Source of the DNA: Bacteroidales bacterium UBA3684 | GTDB taxonomy: Bacteria; Bacteroidota; Bacteroidia; Bacteroidales; P3 | Assembly (NCBI GenBank): GCA_002372855.1 | Contig: DFIZ01000064.1 | Span: 31,566-63,177, forward strand | Direction of reading: 5' to 3' | DNA: 31,612 nt | In this document: one piece after another, positions 1-9,500 of the stretch | How positions within the stretch are numbered: the stretch's first letter is position 1 | Layout of the letters: each line of letters begins with the position of its first letter | Notes under the pieces: generated by a model | Database searches by the model: none | The model's input: the letters and a program-made list of their open reading frames with translations, nothing else | Told to the model about the DNA's origin: nothing | Position numbers and translations under genes: made by a program

Positions 1-19
1 ATATAAGAAGGGCCGAATT
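1..19. repeat. Left end of window: imperfect inverted repeat of the right end
   Basis: The first 19 bases match the reverse complement of the last 19 bases (31594-31612) at 17 positions. Only positions 10 and 11 differ. A further GACC CC block about 13 bases inward also matches. The bases that follow, to about 45, contain a direct repeat of TTTGACCC (18-25 and 29-36). No gene is visible here. Confidence 0.6.
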
Positions 20-45
20 TGACCCAAGTTTGACCCCAGTCAAAC

Positions 46-193
46 AATTAGAAATTAGGAATTAGAAATTAGGAATTAATTAAAAATTAGGAATTAGAAA
101 TTAGAAATTAGAAATTAATTAGAAATTAGAAATTAGAAATTAGAAATTAGAAATTAGAAATTAGAAATTAGAAATTAGAAATTAGAAATTAGA
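46..193. repeat. Heptamer tandem array, AATTAGA/AATTAGG (left arm)
   Basis: The 7-base unit AATTAGA is repeated with few interruptions. Bases 117-193 are eleven perfect copies. Bases 46-112 mix AATTAGA and AATTAGG with two irregular joints near 74-84 and 113-116. The unit contains no C on the + strand. The array lies downstream of the giant gene and its terminator, and faces an inverted array at 227-268. Confidence 0.95.
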
Positions 194-226
194 AATTGAT
201 TTTAATTATTTATTTTTAATTTCCCC

Positions 227-268
227 AATTCCTAATTCCTAATTTCTAATTCCTCATTTCTAATTCCT
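227..268. repeat. Inverted heptamer array, AATTCCT/AATTTCT (right arm)
   Basis: Six consecutive 7-base units (AATTCCT, AATTCCT, AATTTCT, AATTCCT, CATTTCT, AATTCCT) are the reverse complement of the unit type at 46-193. The two arrays are separated by 33 AT-rich bases, so they could fold into a long imperfect hairpin of about 42 base pairs. The array begins just past the terminator T-tract of the giant gene. Confidence 0.9.
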
Positions 269-275
269 AATTAAC

Positions 276-315
276 AAAAAGGGAAAGGGCTCCGGAGGTT
301 GATCCGGAGCCCTTT
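276..315 (-). terminator. Rho-independent terminator of the giant surface-protein gene
   Basis: Bases 284-296 and 303-315 form a perfect 13-bp stem with a 6-base loop (AAAGGGCTCCGGA / TCCGGAGCCCTTT). Read on the - strand, the stem is followed by CCC and a T-tract (A276-A280 on +). It starts 23 bases after the stop codon at 338-340, the expected place for termination of that transcript. Confidence 0.9.
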
Positions 316-337
316 CGGGGATTAGCGTTATGCGAGG

Positions 338-570
338 TTAGCGAACCACGACGACGCGCTTGGCAGGAGCATTGCCGACCTTGACGAGGTAGACACCAGT
401 GGTGTTCATGGTGAACTCGACGGTCTCGGTGGCGTTGGCCTGCGTGCGGACGACACGGCCGTTGACATCGTAGACATAGATATCCATGTTCTCAGCACCC
501 TTGACGATGATCTTGCTGTCAGCACTGTAGATGGCGACGTTGGCGTCCTCGGCGTCCTCGATGCCCGTAG
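338..570 (-). other. T9SS type A C-terminal sorting domain of the giant protein
   Basis: The last ~77 residues show the family pattern: a start with VAIYSAD, a central VYDVNGRVV strand pair, TTGVYLVKVG, and a terminal KRVVVVR. In T9SS organisms this domain targets cargo through the SprA pore, and PorU-type sortase then cleaves it and attaches the protein to the surface. No sortase gene is present in this window. Confidence 0.88.
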
Positions 571-3500
571 GATCGGCCTCGAAGTAGGCGACGAGTTCAA
601 CATCGGCCTCGGCGGTGAAGATGTAGTGGTCATCGGTGGTACCGTCGCTCCAGCGGACGAAGTGGTAGCCGCTGTTGGCGACAGCCGTGAGGGTCACCGT
701 GGCACCGGCAGCATATTCGCCGCTACCGAGGACGGTACCCATGGTCTCGTCGTTGGAGGTGGCGCTGATGGTGTAGTTGATGGCCTCGAAGTTGGCGGTA
801 AGGGTGGTGTCGGACTCGACGGTGATGGTGACGGTCTCGGTGGTGGCGCCGTTGCTCCAGCCGGCGAAGCGGAAGCCGTCGTTGGCCTCAGCAGTGGCGG
901 TGAAGGTTTCGCCAGCGGCGACGGTGAAGGTACCGGCGGGGTTGACGTTACCCATGGCGGCGTTGTTGGTGCCGACGGTCACGGTGTAGGTCTGAGTCTC
1001 GATGGTGAGGATGAGGGTGACAACGCTGTCGCAACCGTTAACGGTCTGGCCGTTGAAGGTGTACTCGCCGCTCTCGGTGTAGACATTGCCATTCCACTCG
1101 TAGCTGCCGACGGCGGTAGTTTCGATGGTGGAGATGGAGCTGCTGTTGATCGTGAGGTTGAGGGTGACAGTGCTGTCGCAGTGGGCTGCAGAACCGTTCT
1201 CGAAGGTGTAGAGGTAGGTACCCGTGGAGGTGTACTCAACACCGTTGGTCTCCCAGGTGTAGGTGTCGCAGGCGGTGACGTCGAGGACAGTGTTGACAGC
1301 CTGGTTGATGGTGAGGTGGAGGGTGACGGTGCTGTCGCAGCCGTTAGCGGTCATGAGGTTGAGGGTGTAGTCGCCGCTCTGGGTGTAGAACTCGCCGTTC
1401 CATTCGAAGCTGCCGCAGGCAACAGCGGTGCTGTCGCCACCGGCGACGGACTCGAGGACAGTGAGCTGGAGGGTGACGATGCTGTCGCAACCGTTGACGC
1501 TGGTGGTGGTGTAGGTGTACTCGCCGGAGGCGTCGTAGGTCTGACCGTTCCACTCGTAGCTACCGCAGGCGGTGGCGGTGACGGTCTCGGTCACAGCGCC
1601 GCTGATGGTGAGGGTGAGGGTGGCGGTGGCATCGCAGCCGTTGGCATCGGTGATGCTGGCGGTGTAGACGCCGCTCTCGGTGTAGGTCTGGTTGTTGACG
1701 TTCCAGGTGTACTCGGAGCAGGCCTGGGCGGTCTCTTCAACGTTGACCGGAGTGTTGATGGTCAGGGTGAGGGTGACGACGCTGTCGCAACCGTTGGCGT
1801 TGGTGGTGGTGTAGGTGTAGACACCGCTTTCATCGTAGGTGTTGCCGTTCCAGGAGTAGGAGCCGCAAGCCTCGGCGGTGACGGCGCCGGTGGTGGCGTT
1901 GTTGATGGTCAGGTGCAGCGTGGCGGTGCTGTCGCAGCCACCTTCAGTGGTCAGGTGGACGGGGTAGTCGCCGCTGGCGGTGTAGGTGTTGCCGTTCCAG
2001 GTGTAGCTGCCGCAGGCAACCTGGGTCTCTTCACCGGTGATGTTGATGGCGTCGAAGATGGCCATGAGGGTCACGTTCTCGGTGGCGGTGAAGATGTAGG
2101 GGTTGTCGGTGCTGACGACGGTGTTGCCGTTCATCCAGCCAGTGAACTGGTAGCAGTTGTTGGGAGTGGCGGTGAGGGTAACCTGGGCGCCATCGGCATA
2201 GGAGCCGGTGCCTTCAACAGTACCGTTGATGGCGGTGGCACCGATGTAGTACTCGGCGGGAGGCAGGGCCTCGAAGAGGGCGGTGAACTCCATGTTGCCG
2301 GTGATGGTGATGGTGCGCGGGTTGGTGACGACATCGTCGTTCCACTGGACGAAGCGGTAGCCTTCGTTGGCGTTGGCGTTGATGACAACCTCAGTGCCGA
2401 AGGGGTACTCGCCGGCGCCGGTCACAGAGCCCATGGTGGCATCGGCCAGGAGGGTCAGGGTGAAGTTCTCGGCGGTGAAGCGGGCGGTGAGGGTGACATT
2501 GTCGGTCACGGTGTACTCGAAGGGGTTGGCCTCGGAGAGGAGGGTGGTGTTGGTCTCGTCGTACCAGCCAGCGAAGCCGTAGCCCGTGGCGGGAGTGGCG
2601 AAGAGGGTGGCCACCTGGTTCTCATAGAAGGTGCCGGCGTTGCCGGTGACGGCGCCATGCTCAGCGATGACGGTAACGGTGTACTCGGCATCGGTGCGGA
2701 AGCTGGCGGTGTAGGTCACTTCGCCGTCGACGGTGACGGTGCGGGTGGCATCGGTGTTGCCGTCGTTCCACTGCAGGAAGGTGAAGCCTTCGTTGGCAAC
2801 GGCGCTAATCTCGACCTGGGTACCATAGGGGTAGATACCACTACCGGTGGCGGTACCGCGCTCCTCATTGTCGCTGACGACGGTGAGGGCGAAGTCGTGG
2901 AAGTTGAAGTTGGCAACGTAGTTGGCATTGTCGGTGATCTGGACGGTGGCGGGGTTTTCGGTGGAGACTTCGGTGCCATTGAGGGTCCAGTTGATGAAGT
3001 CGTAGCCATACTCGGCGGGAACAGCGGTCAGGACAACCTCTTCCTCGTAGGCGGCGACATAGGAGGTCTGCTCGGCGTCGTCATTGATGTAGGCAGTGCC
3101 CATGACGTCGTTGTTGCTGGCCACGGTGACGGCGAAGCCGACGAAGTTGAAGTTGGCGGTGAGGGTGGTGTTCTCAACGATAGGCATGCTGAAGGAGGCC
3201 TCGGTGGAGACTTCTTCGCCGTTGTTGGTCCAGTTGACGAACTCGTAGCCCAGGTTGGGAGTGGCGGTGAAGGTCACGTTGGTGTTGGGCAGCACGGTGT
3301 TGTGTGCGGGGATGGTGAACAGGACAGCGCCGTCCTCGACAGCATCGAGGGTGTTGGCAGCCTGAGTGTAGACGTCCTCACCATTGTAGTTGATGACGAA
3401 GGAGGCCTCGTAGTCGTAGTCACCCTCGCGGTTCCAAACGAACTCGACAGGCATCTTGGTGTCAACCGTATAGTTATAGGTCGTACCGTTGGTGCCACTG

Positions 3501-6500
3501 CCGGGATTGACATTCAGGACTTCCTCGTTGTTCTGCATGACGCTGAGGTTGGAGTTCTGCCAACCATCGTTCCAGCTGTCGTTGACAGTGATGACAAGGT
3601 TGCCGGTGAAGCCATCGTCCCATGTGGCAGTGCCCTGCTCGGCATCGGCCTCGGCGATGACCTCGTAGCTGTTGACGAAGAAGTTGGCGGTGAGGGTGAT
3701 GTCGCCTTCAACGGTGATGGTGCGCTCAGCGTCCTCGACGCCGTCGCTCCAGTTCACGAAGTGCTGGTGCTCGGCGGGAGTGGCGGTGAAGGTGAGCTCG
3801 TGGCCATAGGGGTAGTTGCCGCTCTCAGCGCCTTCGATGGTGCCGAGGGCCGGGTCGTTGACGGCGAGGGTCACGCTGTGCGTGTCGATGACGGCAACGA
3901 CGTTGATGGCCTCAGGAGCCTCGAGGAAGGAGACGGTCTTCACCAGGGTGGTGCTGCCGTTCTCGACGAAGTGGTAGTGCTCGTTGGCGGTGAAGGTCAG
4001 CTCGAGCTCGGAACCGTAGAAGTAGCGGGCGTCGAAGTGCTCAACATCGGTGTAGAGCTGGTCGTCGACGTCGGCCACATCGTTGGTGACGCTGACGGTA
4101 CCATTCTCGATAGCGACTTCGAGAGGATAGGTCTGGAAGCCGAAGATGGCCTTGTAGGTGTTCTCCTCGTTGGTGCCGACGGTGACTTTACGGGTGGCGG
4201 CGGCGGTGGCGTCGTCTTCCCAAGCGGTGAACTCGTAGCCGTGGGCAGGAACAGCGGAGATGGTGACCTCGGTGTTGTACTCAGCGGTGGCGGGACCCTC
4301 GACAGCGCCGCGGACGGCGTTGTTGACCTGGTAGGTCATGGTCATGGGGTCGCCATCGAAGAGAGCGGTGAGGGTGCTGTCGCCAGCAACGGTGATGGTG
4401 GGATTGGCGTCGGTGCCAAGAGCGGTGATGGTGTCACCATGGGCGCCCTTCCAACCCACGAAGTGGTAGTGTTCAGCAGGAGTAGCGGTGACGGCGACAG
4501 GAGTGCTGAAGTCGACATCGGCGCTGCTGGTGGCCAGCGAAGGCACAGAGCCGGGGGCAGGAGCCTCGAGGACAACGAAGTCGTCGATGTACAGCACGTA
4601 CTGGTCATTTGCAGTATACTTGATGGCCATGTACTTGGTAGCAGCAGGGGCCGTGGTAGCATACTGAGTGTACGAAGTGTTGTTCGTGAACACCTCGGTC
4701 TCCCAGGTGAAGCTGGAAGGATCGTTGTCGGTGGTGGAGTAGCCGAACTCGAACGACTCGGTAAAGCCAGCGGACTGAGCCTTATAGTTGAAGGTGACAG
4801 TCAGATCGCCAGAAGCGTTGAATTCGGGCGAGATGAGGTACTGCGGCGGGTTAGTGGAATAGTAGAAACGGAAACTACTAGTAGAAATAATTCCAGTGTT
4901 GCTGTGGCAGTTATTCATCGTCCAGCCGCCATTGCCGTTATCGAAAGTCTCGTTGAAGATTTCGACGGGATCGGGAGCGTTGTTGGGATCGTTGACATAG
5001 ACGCCACCCATCTCGATGTCCTCGGTGTTGGCGGTGAGGGTGTAGACCTCGAAGTCGAGGACAGCGGTGATGGTGCTGTCGCGGGTGACGGAGATGGTCA
5101 GGGGGTTGGCGTTGCCAAGGCTGGTACCATTCTGATCCTCCCAGCGGAGCAGACGGTAATTCTCAGCAATGGTGGCGGTGAGGGTCACCTCGTCGAGATA
5201 CTCAACGGTGATGTTGTCCTCGGTGGTGCCAGTGATGGCCACGGAACCGGTGGCGCCATTGTTGAGCTGGGTGGCAGCGGTGATGGTGTAGGGGTTCTTG
5301 GCGAAGTTGGCGGTGTAGGTGATATCCTTGGTGGCGGTCACGTTGACAGGATTGTCGTTCGAGGTGGTAGCGTCGTCGCTATTGGTCCAGTTCTCGAAGT
5401 GATAGCCATAGTTAGGCGTGGCCTTGATGCCAACATTCTTATTGTACTTCACAAGAGCATTGCCGGTGGCAAGGTCGATGGCCACATCGGCATCGCCGGA
5501 AGCGGCGGGAATGTAGCTGAAGGTGGTCTTAGGCAGGAAGTTCTGTTTGCTCGGGCTACCATAGGAGGAACCACTAAAGTAAACTGAAGCATTGCTCTGG
5601 GACACACCATAGAAGGAGGCACCAGAATAGGTACCCGCCGTGGTGACAATGAGGTCGTACAGCAAATTGCCACCATTATAGGTATAGGGAGCATCGAATG
5701 TGACAGTCATCTCACTGCCGGAGACGGTCACGGCACCGGTATAGACGGTCGTTGCATTGGTCAAATCCTCGAACGAAGCACTGCTGTACGAATCATTTGC
5801 CACTTCGGCAACCTTAATTTCAACAACATTACCAGCCCAAGTCTTTGAAGCTGCACTGCTATAGAACTTCATGGAGGTGATGGAAGAGCCGGCAGGGATC
5901 TCAGTCAGCATGCTGGCAGGATAGATAACCTGGCTCTTGCAACCATAAGTATCAATGTACAGACCATAGACAGGAATATAGTTGTTGGTAGTCGTGCCAT
6001 CGGCGATGGTCAGCTCCTCGGCGGCGGGCAGCGGAACGGTGAACTCGGTGGTACCCATGGCCTCGTCGTTGGGCTGGGCAGCGATCACGTAGGCATGCTC
6101 GGTGAAGTGGGCGGTGTAGGTGATGTTGTCGAGGACTTGGACGGTGGCTTCGGCATCGGTCAGGACATCGCTGTTCAGGTTGTTGGTCCAGTTGACGAAG
6201 TCGTAGCCGTAGTTGGCCGTGGCCTTGATGGTGGTGGTGCCTTGATAGGCAACGGTGGCATCGCCCTCGACGGTACCCATGGCGGCGTCAGCGTTGGCAA
6301 CGGTGACGGTGTACTGGTTGGTGGAGAAGACGGGCATGAGCTTGATGTCGCCTTCGAGGGTGAAGGTGTACTCGTGGTTGGCATCGATGATGTTCTCGCC
6401 GTCGGTGCTCCAACCCATGAAGGTGAAGCCGTAGGCGGCAGTGATGTCGACGGTCACGTCGGTGCCGTAGTCATACTCGCCGTCGCCGGAGATGGACTCA

Positions 6501-9500
6501 ACCTTGTTCTCGGCATACTCGAAGGTCACATTGTGACGGTCGATGGCGAAGGTGGCGGTGTAGGTCACAGGCTCGGTGAGGATGAAGGTACGGGGGTTGT
6601 CCGTGTTCTCATCCTGCCACTCGACGAAGTGGTAGTGTTCCTTGGCGGAAGCATCGAGGGTGACGGTCTGGCTGTAGGCCAGGTCGATGGGGTTCAGGGG
6701 CTGGTTGTTGATGATCACATTACCCATGTTGGCATCGTTGGTCAGGGCCTCAACGGTGTAGTACTCGTAGTCGTAGACAGCGAAGAGCTCGTGGGCCTCG
6801 TTGGCGAGGACGTCGATGCTATTGCCGTTGACGTTGGTGTAGATGTCGTACTCGAGGCCGGTGGTGGGATCCACGTAGGTGGCGGCGAGGTCGATGTCGT
6901 TGCCATCGGCGTCAACCCACTTGGAGAAGTTGTAGCCGGTGTTCTCGTTGGCAGTGAGGGTGACATACTCAAGGTAGTCGGCGGCAGCGGTGCCGGCGAC
7001 GCGACCCATCATGCGATAGTCGGCGGCGACGGAACCCTTAACCTCGAACTGGTCTTTCTTGAAGTTGGCGAAGAGGTATGTGTCCTCGGTGAGGGCGAAG
7101 GGCAGCTCGACGACATTGCCGTCGGCGTCGGTCCAGTTGTCGAAGACATAGCCGTAGACGGGCACGGTGGTGAGCTGGGCGTTGATCTCGGTGAGGTAGT
7201 CGTAGGTGAAGCTGGCGTCGTTCTCGCTGACATAGGCAGCGCCGCGGATGTAGCCCTCGTCGTCGGCGTTAACGTCGACATAGACGGTGTAGGGCAGCGG
7301 GTTGACGGTGGCGGTGAGGACGGTGTCCTCGGTGACCTCGAAGGTGAAGGGGCTCTCGGTGGAGACGAGCTCGTTGTTCTGGTTCATCCAGCCGGCGAAG
7401 GAGTAGCCATAGCCTGCGGTGAAGGCGACGGTGGCGTAGGTGCCGTGGGTGAAGGGCTCGGTGGCCTCGACGCCGTTCTCGTCGGTGACGACGGTGGTGC
7501 CGTGGGTCTCATCGGCCACATTGGCGACGATGGTGTGGTTGTCGCGGACGAAGTGGGCAACGAGGTTCAGGGCCTCGAAGACCATCTCGCTGTATTCAGC
7601 ATCCTGGCTCAGCCAAGCATCCTGATCGGCATAGGTCCAGTGGCTGAACACCCAGTGGTCGTTGGCGGTGGCCGTGAAGGTCACGTTGTCGCTGAACTGG
7701 GGGTTGAGGCTGCTGGCGTCGACGGTACCGGCCTCGACGGGCTCGGCGGCGACGGTCACAGGATACTGGGCAAACTCGAAGTGAGCGGTGAGGGTGACGG
7801 GCTGGCTGACGGTGTAGAGGAAGTCGGCAGCGCTGCTGACGAGCTCAGTGCCGTTGTACCAACCGGCGAAGCTGCTGTAGTCGCCGGGGACGGCCTCGGC
7901 GATGACATGCACCTGGGTCAGGTAGTCGACGGTGACGCTGGTGCCCTCGTAGTCGGCGAAGCGGACGCTACCCATATCAGCATCGTTGGAGGCGATGGTG
8001 AGGGTCATCTCGTCGGCGGTGAAGACGGGGACGAGGACGGTGTTGCTCTCAACAGAGAAGGTGTAGGGGTTGGTGGAACCCTCGATGGGGGTCTCAACAG
8101 TGACGTTGTTATAGGTGGGGTTGCCTTCGCCGTCGAGGACGGGGTTGTTCTCCTCGTCGAGGACAGGCTCCTGGACGGTCTCGCGGAGACTCCAGTTAGC
8201 GAAGGTGTAGTGCTCGTCGATGGCGGTAGCCTCAACGGTAGCCTCGGTGGTGTAGACGAAGTCGTTGGTCTCGTTGCCCTCGGCATCCTTGACGGTGTAG
8301 GTGGCAACGGCGGGGCCGCTGACGGTCACGGTGTAGACATCGGGCTCGAAGACGGGATGGAAGGTCTTGGCCTCAATGACGCGGTAGGCGCGGGTGGCGT
8401 TGGTCATGTCGTCGTCGGCCCACTTCACGAAGTGGTAGTGATCGTCGGCGACGGCGGTGAGGACGACGGAGGTGCCGAAGGTGTAGGTACCCAGACCATC
8501 AACATGACCGTGCTCGGTTTCGGCGGTGACCTCGTAGGAGGCGATGCCGAAGTGGGCGGTGAGGGTCAGGGGCTGGAGGGCCTCAACGTTGACGGGGTTC
8601 TCGGTGCTGTACTGGTCGCCGTTCTCGTCGAGCCATTCGATGAACTGGAAGCCAGTGCTGGGAGTGGCGGTGAGGGTGGCGGTGGTACCGTAGTCGTACA
8701 TATCATTATTATAAGGGCTGTTGCCGGCCACAGAGCCCATGCGGGCCTGGTTTTCGTTGGCGGTGATACCCTTAATCTCGAACTGGCCATAACCGTAGAC
8801 GACGGTGATGGTGGTGTCGGAGGTGACAAGGATCTTAAGGTCGTTGGTGTCGACGGCGATAGCCTCGACGCCTTCAACGCTTGTCAGGTTGCCCGGATAC
8901 CAACCGGCGGTGCGCATGTTGGTGGCGGGGGTGGAGGTCAGCGTGACGGTACTGTTCCAATAAGGATTGGCGTTATCGGCAACAGCGCTGCCCATAGCAA
9001 CACCCTCATCGGTGAGGAGGTAGTTGAAAGCAACGGTGTGGCGAGGAGTCTCAGCAATTTCAATGTCGTCGATAGAAACACCATAGCCGTAACCATCAGT
9101 GAACTCGAAAGCAATCTGATAGGTGGCCGAGGGGTTGGGGAGAACAAATCGAGACTCGGTCCAGGTGCTAATCTGGTCAGTAAACTCTGCGCCGGGGATC
9201 AAAGTCCAATCCTCGCTAGCAGCGGTGCGATAGTAAACACGGAGTTCATCCTGATCACCAGACCAAGCGCGCTGAACGTGCCAGAAGGTGAGCATAGCAC
9301 TTTCAACCGAGGTAAGATCGATTACAGGAGTAATAAGCTTGGTAGCATCGCCTGTAGAAGAATGATTAATCTTAGCATTATACTCACCAGTGTGAGTACC
9401 GGTAGAAGTGGAGTAGTCTCCCTGACCCATAGTCCAGGTACCATTGCCATCGACAGTCCAGCAATTGACGTCCTCCTCGGAGGACTCAAAGCCCATGGCG

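Larger units (their letters stand above)
2041..9044 (-). repeat. Array of about 24 InlB-type B repeats inside the giant protein
   Basis: Each unit is about 65-80 residues, with an opening YTVT-like strand, an MG(T/S)V turn, a YGTxVTLTATP strand, a GYxFxxW core and a closing xxTxTAxF strand. I counted 24 by their W or closing-strand positions. The copy with HYHFVENGS has lost the core Trp. Three units (about 5500-6020, 4550-4975 and 3295-3640) are opened by inserted foreign modules. Copies are strongly diverged in protein sequence, so this is not a recent DNA-level amplification. Confidence 0.88.

Noticed and set aside
46..268. CRISPR-like array from the regular repeats
   Set aside because: The units are 7 bases and directly contiguous with no spacers. 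No cas genes are present.
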